Shown: in pieces, positions 7,269 to 15,800 of the stretch
Layout of the letters: each line of letters opens with the position of its first letter
Numbering within the stretch: position 1 is the stretch's first letter
NCBI RefSeq assembly: GCF_003385185.1
Contig: NZ_PQHZ01000011.1
Span: 116,153-180,152 of the forward strand
DNA length: 64,000 bases
Source of the DNA: Amycolatopsis palatopharyngis
Lineage (GTDB): Bacteria; Actinomycetota; Actinomycetes; Mycobacteriales; Pseudonocardiaceae
Direction of reading: 5' to 3'
The notes under the pieces: generated by a model
The model's database searches: none
Seen by the model: only the letters and a program-made list of their open reading frames with translations
What the model was told of the DNA's origin: nothing
Position numbers and translations under genes: made by a program

Positions 7269-8612
7269 GTGCCTGTCTCTCGACGTGTGAGGGGGATGAC
7301 TGCTAGCGCCCTTACCGCAGCCCTTGTACTCGCGGGATGTGCTGGTGGTACTACCGACGAAGAGCCGCAGGCAGGGCGCAGAGCCTTCGAAGGAACGCAA
7401 CTACGCGTGCTGCTCAAAGAGGGTTACGAGATCCAGGCGATCCAGAAGTATCAGGAAGACTTCGAGAAGGCCACCGGGATCGACGTCGAGCTCGAGGTTT
7501 ACGACGAGCCGACCGCACGCCAGAAGCTCGTGCTCGATGCGACGTCGAACACCGGTACCTACGACATCACGTCGGCCTCGTTCTGGAACCTTCCCGAGTA
7601 TGTTTCCGCAGGATGGCTTCAGCCGCTGGACGAGTACATTTCAAAGGCCAAGGACGAATGGCTGCACCTTGAGGACCTGCCCCAGGGCGCCATGAAGTCG
7701 ATGACCGTCGACGAACAGCTGTACGCGCTGCCGCACACGATCATCGGCGGCATGTTCTTCTATCGCAAGGACGTATTTCAAGAGCTCGGATTGCAACCGC
7801 CGCAAACAACAGACGACATCCTCGCCGCAGCTCGCACCATCAAGGAGCGGCGCTCCGATCTGGTTCCCTTCACCGCTCGCGGAGCGCCCAGCTTCGCTTC
7901 CTTGGGTACGGAACTCGGATGGGCGTACGGCTATGGTGCCAATCTGTTCGACGAAGAAAATCGGCCGCAGGCAAACAGCCCTGAGATGCGGACCGCGATG
8001 AATGATTTCGTCACCCTGATGAGGGAGTACGCACCCAGCGATGCCGCCAGCCTGACATTCACGCAGGCCGGCGAGAAGTTCGCGTCCGGGCAGGCTGCGA
8101 TGATGTTCGATACATCCGGCTTCGGCACCATCTTCGAGGACCCGGAACAATCGAAGGTTGTCGGCAAGATCGGTTACACCCTCCCCACCGGTCCGGCCGG
8201 TAAGCCTCTGCAGTGGCTGTACAACGAGGGCCTAGCCGTTACGGAGGGCAGCGAGAACAAGAACGCGGCCTGGCTTTTCTTGCAATGGCGCTTGTCCCGG
8301 GAAACAACGATGAAGGAACTCACCGAACTCGGCCGTACGGACGTTCCGAGCCTGCATGTGCTCGACAGCCCCGAGTATGCGGCGTACGCCGAAGAGCAGG
8401 GCGTCACGGAGTTCACCAAGTCCCTGCCGAAGAGCTGGGAGAACGCTACAACTGAACACTGGCCGTTCTATCCCCAGTTCGCCAAGATCGGGGACACCTT
8501 TGCCAAGGAGATCTCCTCCGCCATCGCCGGATCCCAGACCGTCGATGAGGCACTTGCCGTCGTCCAGACCGAGTTGACAAGGATCATGAAGGACGCGGGG
8601 CACCTGAAGTGA
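7269..8612 (+). CDS. Sugar ABC transporter substrate-binding lipoprotein
   Basis: A 447-residue extracellular solute-binding protein family 1 lipoprotein. The GTG start is followed by RRVRGMT, a hydrophobic stretch and a clean lipobox LAGC near residue 24, so it is lipid-anchored outside the membrane. The mature fold begins QLRVLLKEGYE. It should deliver its sugar to the permeases encoded at 12978-14734 at the other end of the same operon. GGGAGG lies 7-12 bases before the GTG. The stop overlaps the next gene by 4 bases (GTGA). The proposed ligand is an N-acylated amino sugar or its oxidised form, from the deacylase and lyase genes in the operon, but no ligand residues can be read. Confidence 0.9.
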   Translation: MPVSRRVRGMTASALTAALVLAGCAGGTTDEEPQAGRRAFEGTQLRVLLKEGYEIQAIQKYQEDFEKATGIDVELEVYDEPTARQKLVLDATSNTGTYDITSASFWNLPEYVSAGWLQPLDEYISKAKDEWLHLEDLPQGAMKSMTVDEQLYALPHTIIGGMFFYRKDVFQELGLQPPQTTDDILAAARTIKERRSDLVPFTARGAPSFASLGTELGWAYGYGANLFDEENRPQANSPEMRTAMNDFVTLMREYAPSDAASLTFTQAGEKFASGQAAMMFDTSGFGTIFEDPEQSKVVGKIGYTLPTGPAGKPLQWLYNEGLAVTEGSENKNAAWLFLQWRLSRETTMKELTELGRTDVPSLHVLDSPEYAAYAEEQGVTEFTKSLPKSWENATTEHWPFYPQFAKIGDTFAKEISSAIAGSQTVDEALAVVQTELTRIMKDAGHLK

Positions 8613-10186
8613 AGCCAAGTTTCGTGATCCGGGGCGGCACTGTCTTCGACGGTGCCGCCCCACGGGGGTCCTTCGCCGACGTCCGAGTCGACGAAGGGGT
8701 TATCACGGCCATCGGCTCCTCCGTGCCGGCTGATGGTGCCGCCACGATCGACGCTCGCGACGGGTGGGTGACGCCGGGCTTTATCGACGCGCACTCGCAC
8801 TGTGACCTCGCCTCCCTCTCCGGGCACGAGATGCAGGTGCGTGCCAGGGCCGGCATCACCACGGAAATCGTGGGTCAAGACGGTCTCGGCTTCGCGCCTG
8901 CCGTCGGTCCTGCCCGTGACCTCATGGCCGAAGTGCTGGCCCCGATCACCGGAGAGTCCCCTCCCGCGGAGTGGGCTCGCGTCAGCGACTATTTGCAGAG
9001 TGTGGACGCCGGCTCCTTTGCGCGCGTCGCCACCCTCGTACCGCACGGCGCCGTGCGCGCCGCGGTGATGGGGCACGCCTCCCGTGCGGCCACACCGCGT
9101 GAGCGCGTCGCGATGGCGCGGATGGTGACCGACGCCATGATCGAGGGAGCGGTCGGCGTTTCCACCGGTCTGAGCTACCCGCCCGCATTGTGGTCCGACA
9201 TCGACGAACTCGTCGACATCACCGCCGCGATGCCGACGGGCAAGGGTCGCTATGTCACCCACCTTCGCGACTATGGCCATGGTTTCGATGCCGCGGTCGA
9301 CGAAGCCCTGGAGGTCGGGCGCCGCAACGGCCGCCCTGTGCACCTGTCGCACTTCCACGTCTCGGGGCCCGGCCGGGCCGGGTCCGCTTCCCGGTATCTC
9401 GCCACCATGCGTGCCGCCGCGGCCTCGGGCCTGAATCTCACTTGGGACAGCTACCCGTACACCGTGGCCTGTACGTTCCTCACGACGGTGCTACCTGCTG
9501 ATCTACAAGGCCGTGACGGTCGTACACTCGCTCGGGATCTGCGCGATCCCGTCGAGCGGGACGCGACCGCCGAGCGCATCGATCGGTGTGGGCCCGGACC
9601 GACTGTCGCCGTGGGCTGGGACAACGTGTTCCTGGCCGGGCTTGATGGAACGTCGCTGGCGAAATGGAACGGTCGTGCGGTGGCGGCTGTCGCGGACGAC
9701 GCCGGTACCACCAGCGGACGTGTCGTGGTCGATACGATCTGCCGCCTCGAAGGACAGGCGTGCATTCTTGTCGCCCAGGGGCATACGGACAACGTTCTCG
9801 CCATTGCCAACGGCAACGAGCACGTAGTCGGGTCGGACGGTATCCCCGGTTCAGGTGTACCCCACCCTCGTGCGGGTGGCAGCTTCCTGCGTTTCCTGCG
9901 CTGGGCAAGGGATGGTCTGCTGGACGCGCCGGTAGGGCAGATGGTCGCGCGCATGAGTGGCCGCACAGCCCGTCTCTTCGGATTGCCCGTCGGACGGCTG
10001 AGTGTCGGGGCCCGTGCTGACCTTTTGATCGTGGATCCACAGGCCCTGTCCGACGGCCCCGACGTCGGTCCCTACGTTCCCGACGCGGTCCGGCACTCGT
10101 TCCTGGACGGAGAGCCGGTCATCGACGACGGGCGATGGCTGGCCCCACGCCTTCCCGGCCTGGCCTTGAGGGGTGCCATTCCGTGA
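8609..10186 (+). CDS. N-acyl-D-amino-acid deacylase family amidohydrolase
   Basis: A 525-residue amidohydrolase of the D-aminoacylase group, which removes acyl groups from N-acyl-D-amino acids. Metal motifs are DAHSHCD (H62, H64), THLRDYG (H218), HLSHFH (H248/H250) and GSDGIPG (Asp). Where classical D-aminoacylases have a metal-binding Cys in GNCG, this protein has GQDG (Asp about 91), a variant that may alter the metal site. The GTG start overlaps the stop of the binding-protein gene, and the stop overlaps the lyase ATG (TGATG), so it is translated within the operon. N-acetyl-D-glucosaminate is formally an N-acyl-D-amino acid, which would explain this enzyme between a sugar importer and a PLP lyase. 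That substrate is inference. Confidence 0.85.
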   Translation: MKPSFVIRGGTVFDGAAPRGSFADVRVDEGVITAIGSSVPADGAATIDARDGWVTPGFIDAHSHCDLASLSGHEMQVRARAGITTEIVGQDGLGFAPAVGPARDLMAEVLAPITGESPPAEWARVSDYLQSVDAGSFARVATLVPHGAVRAAVMGHASRAATPRERVAMARMVTDAMIEGAVGVSTGLSYPPALWSDIDELVDITAAMPTGKGRYVTHLRDYGHGFDAAVDEALEVGRRNGRPVHLSHFHVSGPGRAGSASRYLATMRAAAASGLNLTWDSYPYTVACTFLTTVLPADLQGRDGRTLARDLRDPVERDATAERIDRCGPGPTVAVGWDNVFLAGLDGTSLAKWNGRAVAAVADDAGTTSGRVVVDTICRLEGQACILVAQGHTDNVLAIANGNEHVVGSDGIPGSGVPHPRAGGSFLRFLRWARDGLLDAPVGQMVARMSGRTARLFGLPVGRLSVGARADLLIVDPQALSDGPDVGPYVPDAVRHSFLDGEPVIDDGRWLAPRLPGLALRGAIP

Positions 10187-11313
10187 TGACGGTGACCTGT
10201 CAGGAATGCGAATTCCGTCAACGCGGGAGCCGCGGCATCTGCCCGCAATGCGGCGGCGTCGCGCTGTACGACTCTCCGTGGACGACTGCGAATTCCGGGA
10301 GGATACCGCCGACCCCCCTCCAGAAATCCACAACCCCTGGTCTCGAGGGCATCCTGTTCAAGGTCGAGGGCAGCAACGTGAGCGGGTCGTTCAAAGACCG
10401 CGTCATGGATGTGCTCGTCGCCCAAGCCACCGACGTCGGCGCGAAAGGGGCCGTGGTCGCCTCCTCCGGCAACGCCGCCGTCGCAGCCGCCACTGCGTGC
10501 GCTCGCGCTCGGCTCCCGCTCCTCGTATTGGTGCCGGAGGTGGTGTCACCGAACGCTGTGAGGATGGTGGAGTTACGCGGCGCGGCGGTGGTCCGAGCGG
10601 GCGACGGGCCTGCGGCGGTGCATGGACTGGCTGAACGTTTGTCCGACGAGTTCGGACTTGCCAACCTCGCGTCCACGTTCAGCGCCGCGGGATGCGAATG
10701 GGCTTGCCGCGGCATCGGTCACGAGATCGCCCAGCAAAGACCCAACAGTCGAATTGCCGGCATCGCGGCGTCCATCAGCGTTGGTCCGGTGCTTGTCGGT
10801 GCCGGCAACGGCATCCAGGAAACCGGGCGCGCCCTCCCCTCGCTCATCGCCGCGCAAGCAGCTGGATGCTCACCGATCGCCGAGGCCTACTCCCATGGGG
10901 CCGATGAGGTGATCCCCTGGTCCGGGCCCGCCACCACGTCGGCCCTCGCCATCGCCGACCGGTTGACCGGCTATGCCAGACAGGCGACCTATTCGCTGCG
11001 TCGTATTCGTGCGTCCGCGGGGTTCGTCGAAGCGGTTTCCGATGACGAGATGCGCGACATGCGGGAGGCCATCGCCCGCCATGACGGCCTGGACGTCGAA
11101 CTCGCCTCGTGCGCCGCGCCAGCTGCCTTGCGGCGGCGAGGCAGGCCAGGTTCCGACATCGTGTGCATCCTCACCGGCGCCGGCCTCAAGGAGACTCTCG
11201 CGGGCGGTCCAGCCATCAACTCAGGCAGCTCCGTCGAACAGTTCGCCCAGCGGGCCGGGACCGGTCATTCACTCGTCAAGGAGGTGCATACATGGGTACG
11301 CACGTTTCGGTAG
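10186..11313 (+). CDS. Threonine synthase-like PLP-dependent lyase, with zinc ribbon
   Basis: A 375-residue fold-type II PLP enzyme. An N-terminal four-cysteine zinc ribbon (CQEC...CPQC, C5/C8/C19/C22) precedes the PLP lysine in SGSFKDR (K70) and the SSGNAAVAA phosphate/cofactor loop. True threonine synthases use O-phosphohomoserine, but relatives of this form include amino-acid ammonia-lyases and dehydratases. The location between a D-aminoacylase and an SDR in a sugar-import operon argues against threonine biosynthesis and for beta-elimination of a 2-amino-2-deoxy aldonate to a 2-keto-3-deoxy acid. The ATG at 10186 shares its A with the upstream TGA. The 3' end runs 22 bases into the SDR gene. 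A paralogue lies at 16861-18078. Confidence 0.82.
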   Translation: MTVTCQECEFRQRGSRGICPQCGGVALYDSPWTTANSGRIPPTPLQKSTTPGLEGILFKVEGSNVSGSFKDRVMDVLVAQATDVGAKGAVVASSGNAAVAAATACARARLPLLVLVPEVVSPNAVRMVELRGAAVVRAGDGPAAVHGLAERLSDEFGLANLASTFSAAGCEWACRGIGHEIAQQRPNSRIAGIAASISVGPVLVGAGNGIQETGRALPSLIAAQAAGCSPIAEAYSHGADEVIPWSGPATTSALAIADRLTGYARQATYSLRRIRASAGFVEAVSDDEMRDMREAIARHDGLDVELASCAAPAALRRRGRPGSDIVCILTGAGLKETLAGGPAINSGSSVEQFAQRAGTGHSLVKEVHTWVRTFR

Positions 11314-12071
11314 TGACCGGAGGAGGGAGCGGAATCGGCCTGGCGGTGGCGCGAACCCTCGTTGCACAAGGCCATGTGGTGGTCGTTGATCGCGATACGT
11401 CCGCGCTGGCGGACGCGAAAGCGGAGGGTTTCGACGCCGTGCACGCCGACGTCGGCTCTACGGACGACTGGCGTCACCTGATCACGCACATACGGACACG
11501 TTACGGACGCCTTGACGCGCTCGTACACAACGCTGGGACGGCGCACATCGCAGCCCTGGTCGAGAGCAGCGATCAAGACTTCCACCGCGTGCTCGACACC
11601 AACGTCTTGTCCGTGCTCATCGGAACTCGCGAAGCATGGAACCTCCTGGTGGACAGCCGAGGGTGTGTGGTCAACGTGGCGTCGATATCCGCGCTCGTCG
11701 GCCAGGACCGCGCAGCGGCCTATGTGGCTTCGAAAGGGGCCGTCGTCGCCCTCACCCGTGCTCTGGCCGTCGAGTTTGCCCCGCACGGCGTTCGTGTCAA
11801 TTCTGTCTGTCCAGGTTCGACAATGACCCCCCTCCTCGAACGGCACTTCGCCAACCTGCCTGAGGGTGAAGAGGCACAGCGAAAGCTCGTGCAACGTCAT
11901 CCCATCGGCCGTCTGCTGACACCCGAAGACATCGCACCCACGATCGTGCACTTGACTCAGCCGAGCGCCGCCGCTGTCACCGGGGCCAATTTCGTGGTCG
12001 ATGGAGGACTCACGGCGACCTTTGATTTCGGCTCGACCTTCGCCGGAGGAGGTCAGCATGCCGACGCATAG
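11292..12071 (+). CDS. SDR family dehydrogenase
   Basis: A classical short-chain dehydrogenase of 259 residues: VTGGGSGIG cofactor loop near residue 9, acidic VVDRD after beta-2, NNAG-equivalent HNAGTAH, catalytic Ser in VASIS, and YVASK (Tyr and Lys). The ATG at 11292 has AAGGAGG 8 bases upstream and is favoured over open sequence further 5'. It sits inside the end of the lyase gene and its own end overlaps the phosphotriesterase-family gene by 14 bases. In the proposed route it could oxidise the sugar at C1 to a lactone, or reduce/oxidise another hydroxyl; SDR sequence alone does not tell. Confidence 0.87.
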   Translation: MGTHVSVVTGGGSGIGLAVARTLVAQGHVVVVDRDTSALADAKAEGFDAVHADVGSTDDWRHLITHIRTRYGRLDALVHNAGTAHIAALVESSDQDFHRVLDTNVLSVLIGTREAWNLLVDSRGCVVNVASISALVGQDRAAAYVASKGAVVALTRALAVEFAPHGVRVNSVCPGSTMTPLLERHFANLPEGEEAQRKLVQRHPIGRLLTPEDIAPTIVHLTQPSAAAVTGANFVVDGGLTATFDFGSTFAGGGQHADA

Positions 12072-12981
12072 CGTGCGGGAACGCCTCGACGCGAAACACC
12101 TAGGGCAGATACTGCCACACGAACACCTGATCATTGACTACGGCATGATGGACGGACGCGTGAACCCGGTCGACGAGTCATTGCGCAGGCGGTGCTTGGA
12201 TGTTCTCACCGCGCTGCGCAAGATGGGCGTAGGCACGATCGTAGACTGCACTCCGCCCGGATACGGCCGTGACCTCGCACTGCTGGCCGAGCTCAGCGCT
12301 GCCTCGGGCGTGAGTATCGTCGCGAGCACGGGCTCGTTCTGTGAACAGTGGCATCACCAGCCGGCCGAGGTCCAGTCCGCCAAAGCCGATGAGCTGGCGA
12401 CCAAATTCATCGGGGAACTGACCGGTGCCGGTGGATGCGGCGTGATCAAGGCCGCGACGAGTCATGGCGAGATCAGACCCAATGAGAAGAAGCTTCTGAT
12501 AGCGGCGGCTATCGCGCACCGCGCCACGAGCGCACCGATCGTTAGTCACACCACGGACGGTCTCGGCCTCGAACAACTGGATCACTATGAAGCGCAGGGT
12601 GTCGATCTCACGGCGGTGCTAGTATCGCACGTCTGCTCCGGCAGCGAACCGTTTGACTATGCAGTGGAAATCGCGCGGCGAGGAGCCTATGTCGGGTTGG
12701 ACAGGCTCGGGCACGGCGTCCATGACATCGATCACTGGATACGACTGATCGAACACCTCCACAGCTACGGACTTCTCGACCGAGTACTGCTGAGTCACGA
12801 CAGCGTACAGCGCTTCACCGGGCCGAAGAAAATTGCCGCACACACATTTTCGGAACCAACATACCTTTACCAAGTCTTTCTACCCGCGCTCGAGAGAAGC
12901 GGCATCAGGGAAGAGACCTGGCAACTCTTGACCTATGAAAATCCGCGGCGCTGGCTTCTCGGCGAGCGAGGTACGCGATGA
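12058..12981 (+). CDS. Phosphotriesterase-family hydrolase (probable lactonase)
   Basis: A 307-residue member of the phosphotriesterase-like TIM-barrel family with every metal ligand present: HEH at H21/H23, the carboxylated lysine K131 (GVIKAA), H164 (SHTTDG), H191 (SHVCSG) and D248 (LSHDSV). Bacterial members are mostly lactonases, amidases or phosphorylated-sugar-lactone hydrolases rather than organophosphatases. Placed after an SDR dehydrogenase and before permeases in a sugar operon, opening a sugar lactone made by the dehydrogenase is the simplest role. AGGAGG precedes the ATG at 12058. The stop overlaps the permease ATG by 4 bases. Confidence 0.85.
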   Translation: MPTHSVRERLDAKHLGQILPHEHLIIDYGMMDGRVNPVDESLRRRCLDVLTALRKMGVGTIVDCTPPGYGRDLALLAELSAASGVSIVASTGSFCEQWHHQPAEVQSAKADELATKFIGELTGAGGCGVIKAATSHGEIRPNEKKLLIAAAIAHRATSAPIVSHTTDGLGLEQLDHYEAQGVDLTAVLVSHVCSGSEPFDYAVEIARRGAYVGLDRLGHGVHDIDHWIRLIEHLHSYGLLDRVLLSHDSVQRFTGPKKIAAHTFSEPTYLYQVFLPALERSGIREETWQLLTYENPRRWLLGERGTR

Positions 12982-13850
12982 AGACGAGCAAAAAGTACAC
13001 CATGGCGGCACTGCTACCGTCGATAATTCTGTTCCTGGTGGTCCTGGTATTTCCCACCGGATACATAATCAACCTCATGTTTCAGCGGTACTCTTTGACC
13101 GATGTCGCCGGAAACCGTTACATCGGGATCGATAACTTTGCCCGACTGGCCGGTGACGATCGCTTCTGGTCTGCGGCGTGGCATTCGGCCGTGTTTTCGG
13201 GCGTGTCGATGGCGGTGAGCATTCCCGCAGGGGTCGCGATCGCACTTCTCATCCGTAAGCGTTTGTGGGGAACTTCCGCGTTTCGGGCGATTCTGATTGT
13301 GCCCATGGTCCTCGCCCCACTCGTTGTCGGTGCGGTCTTCCGCTTCATGCTCGACTCCAACGGCTTCGTCGACTGGCTTTTCGGCCTTGTTGGTATCGAC
13401 GGGCTTGCCCTCCTTGCACGGCCAGCCACGTCCCTGGCGACTACTGCCTTCGTGGACGCCTGGCAATGGACGCCCTTCGTTGCCATAGTCGCCGCCGCTG
13501 CCATGGAGACTCTGCCGAAGGACGTCACAGAGGCGGCTCAGTTGGACGGCGTGAACGCCTGGCAGGAACTCTGGCACTTCACCCTGCCGCAAATTCGGCC
13601 ACTACTCGCCTTGGTGGCGCTGATCCGGTTCATGGACAGCTTTCGGGAATTCGACAAGATCTTCATCATGACGAACGGCGGACCGGGTTCCTCCTCGGAA
13701 ACCCTGCCAATCTACCTCTGGCGTTTCGCGTTTCAGTACTACGAGATGGGGTACGCCGCCGCCATTGGATTCGTCATGCTGGTCCTCATCAGTCTCATAA
13801 GCACTTTCATCGTTCGGACTTTCCGGGCGAGTCGAGGAGTCGCTGAATGA
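12978..13850 (+). CDS. Sugar ABC transporter permease (MalF type)
   Basis: A 290-residue inner-membrane permease with about six hydrophobic helices; the first spans residues about 10-32. The cytoplasmic EAA loop reads TEAAQLDG near residue 184, the docking site for the ABC ATPase. It starts within an ATGA overlap with the preceding hydrolase gene and ends in another ATGA overlap with the second permease, so stoichiometric translation is expected. No ATPase gene is present in the operon, which is usual for importers sharing an MsmX/MsiK-type ATPase encoded elsewhere. Confidence 0.92.
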   Translation: MKTSKKYTMAALLPSIILFLVVLVFPTGYIINLMFQRYSLTDVAGNRYIGIDNFARLAGDDRFWSAAWHSAVFSGVSMAVSIPAGVAIALLIRKRLWGTSAFRAILIVPMVLAPLVVGAVFRFMLDSNGFVDWLFGLVGIDGLALLARPATSLATTAFVDAWQWTPFVAIVAAAAMETLPKDVTEAAQLDGVNAWQELWHFTLPQIRPLLALVALIRFMDSFREFDKIFIMTNGGPGSSSETLPIYLWRFAFQYYEMGYAAAIGFVMLVLISLISTFIVRTFRASRGVAE

Positions 13851-14734
13851 ATACCAAGTTCTCTGCACCGTCGCGTTCGGCCAACACTCGGCAGAGTTCC
13901 CGGAATGGAGCCGTAGCCAGACAACGTACCATGGGCACGACCGGTTCTTACGTTCTGATTATTCTGGTCACCCTCGTGGCCGTGGTTCCCGTCCTGTTGA
14001 TGGTGCGGATCGCGTTCAGTCCACCCTCGGAATGGCGTGACATGCCTATCGACTGGATACGCGCTCCATTCATGGAGTCATTTGTCCAGGTCCTCAACAG
14101 CAGTTTTCCGCATCACCTGATGAACAGTTTGATCATTTCGGTGACGACGACTGTCATCGTGGTCGCGCTGTCATCCATAGCGGGTCATGCTCTGGCCCGG
14201 ATGCGAAACAGACACAAGGAACGGTTTCTGTTCATCATCCTCGGCACGCGCATGGGACCTGCGGTAGTCTTCGCTCTTCCGCTTTATCTACTCGCGACAC
14301 ACGTCGGCCTGGTCGATACTTACGTCGGCATCATCACCGTCTACCTCGTCTACAATCTTGCCTTCGGCATCTGGATGATGCACGGCTTCTTTCTCGAAAT
14401 TCCGGCTGAGATGGAGGAAGCGGGTCTCATAGACGGGTTGTCGGAGTGGGGGGTGTTCTGGCGAGTCTCTCTGCGAATGGCTGTGCCTGGCGTCATCGCG
14501 ACCGCAACTCTCGTGTTCATCTTGACCTGGAACGAGTTCTTCTACGCATTCGTCCTAACACAGCAGGACGCCAGTACCTTCCCGACCACCATCCCCGGCT
14601 ACTTCGGAGCTTTCCAGGTCAACTGGGGGTCCATGTTCGCGGCCAGCACACTCGGCGTACTACCGCCGGTAGTGTTCGGCATCCTTGTCAGGCGGTGGCT
14701 TGCGCGTGGTCTGTCGGGTGGTCTCGTCGACTGA
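13847..14734 (+). CDS. Sugar ABC transporter permease (MalG type)
   Basis: A 295-residue permease partner with a basic, polar N-terminal extension of about 35 residues before the first membrane helix (YVLIILVTLV). The EAA loop reads EEAGLIDG near residue 190, and the C-terminal helices end in a short basic tail. It closes the plus-strand operon that begins at 7269. Downstream is 73 bases of sequence facing the convergent kinase gene, containing only a modest CCAGGT/ACCTGG hairpin. Confidence 0.92.
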   Translation: MNTKFSAPSRSANTRQSSRNGAVARQRTMGTTGSYVLIILVTLVAVVPVLLMVRIAFSPPSEWRDMPIDWIRAPFMESFVQVLNSSFPHHLMNSLIISVTTTVIVVALSSIAGHALARMRNRHKERFLFIILGTRMGPAVVFALPLYLLATHVGLVDTYVGIITVYLVYNLAFGIWMMHGFFLEIPAEMEEAGLIDGLSEWGVFWRVSLRMAVPGVIATATLVFILTWNEFFYAFVLTQQDASTFPTTIPGYFGAFQVNWGSMFAASTLGVLPPVVFGILVRRWLARGLSGGLVD

Positions 14735-14746
14735 ACCGACGTTGTG

Positions 14747-14769
14747 CCAGGTCGACCGCCGAAACCTGG
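14747..14769. terminator. Weak hairpin between convergent operons
   Basis: CCAGGT at 14747-14752 pairs with ACCTGG at 14764-14769 across an 11-base loop, in the 73-base gap between the ends of the two large operons. There is no T-run on either strand, so if it terminates transcription it does so weakly. Confidence 0.35.
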
Positions 14770-14807
14770 ACTATCGGCGACAGCATCTCGACGCATAACC
14801 TCACTGG

Positions 14808-15800
14808 TTAACTTCTGTCAAGCAGGTCCCCTCGCGCCCACGCCTCGTCGTCGAGGTGCGCGGCTGCCACGAGCATTTCATGGGTAGGCGGAGCGGCGTG
14901 GTCGGCCACGGTCAGCACTGTCGTCGCGGCGAGGAGATGAGCCCATCTCAACGCTATGCGCTCATCCATTCCGCGCAGCACAGCAGAAAGATAACCGGCG
15001 GCGAACGCGTCACCAGCACCCACCGCCTCGACGACACGGACCGGCAATGCGGGAACGATCACCGTCGCTCCTGATGTAAATGAGTGGGCTGGAGCCGCGG
15101 AATCCTTGACCACCAGCCGCGAAACTTGCGGCATGAGCTCGCGGATATCGTCCGCGTTCTTGGTGCCCCAGAGAACGGCCGCCTCATCGCATCCGACGAA
15201 CACGATCTGGGAACAGCGGGCCAGGCGGAGCAGCACCGGCCCGGCTTGCTCACGAGACCACAACGCTGATCGGTAATTAACGTCGAACGACACGCTACTC
15301 CCACTGCCAGGGGCGGCGTGTACGAGTTGGTCGAGCAGCGCAGCGCAGTCGTGCCCCAGGGCCGCAGTGATGCCGGTTGCATGAATGAGTTTAGGTCCGG
15401 CCAGGGCGGGTGCGACGTCCTGGGGTCCGATCATCGTGGCGGCCGAACCCTCGCGGTAGTAGTACATCCCGGTCCGGGTACCGCCGTGGTCCTTGAAATA
15501 GACGCCCGTCGGACGCGACATCTCGCGGCTAATCATCGAGACGTCCACCCCCGCCTGAATCAACTCCTGAAGGATCCGCTCGCCGAAGGGATCGTCACCG
15601 AGACGACTGATGAAAGCCACGCGGTGACCGAGCTGAGCTAGCGCGATCGCGACGTTGACCTCAGCACCGGCCGTGTGCAGATGGACCATCTGGGCACTGG
15701 TAAGCCGCTTCCCCGCTGGAGGTGTCAGCTGCATCAGGGCCTCACCAACCGTGACAATCTCGGGTGATTCCCCCGCCGATCGTTGCGCAGCCGTCATCAT
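14808..15800 (-). CDS. PfkB family sugar kinase, KDG kinase-like (second copy)
   Basis: A 330-residue ribokinase-fold kinase, paralogous to the one at 6151-7155: both have GDDPFG, VSFDVNYRS/ISFDVNWRP, a DEA-x-x-LWG loop and GAGDAFAAG with the catalytic Asp (D264 here). The N-terminus TVGEALMQLTPP is typical of 2-dehydro-3-deoxygluconate kinases. It is the last gene of the long minus-strand operon, its start overlapping the end of the dehydrogenase gene by 4 bases. No KDPG aldolase is encoded in this operon, so its product is presumably cleaved by the enzyme encoded at 1270-1977. Confidence 0.87.
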   Translation of the reverse strand: MMTAAQRSAGESPEIVTVGEALMQLTPPAGKRLTSAQMVHLHTAGAEVNVAIALAQLGHRVAFISRLGDDPFGERILQELIQAGVDVSMISREMSRPTGVYFKDHGGTRTGMYYYREGSAATMIGPQDVAPALAGPKLIHATGITAALGHDCAALLDQLVHAAPGSGSSVSFDVNYRSALWSREQAGPVLLRLARCSQIVFVGCDEAAVLWGTKNADDIRELMPQVSRLVVKDSAAPAHSFTSGATVIVPALPVRVVEAVGAGDAFAAGYLSAVLRGMDERIALRWAHLLAATTVLTVADHAAPPTHEMLVAAAHLDDEAWARGDLLDRS

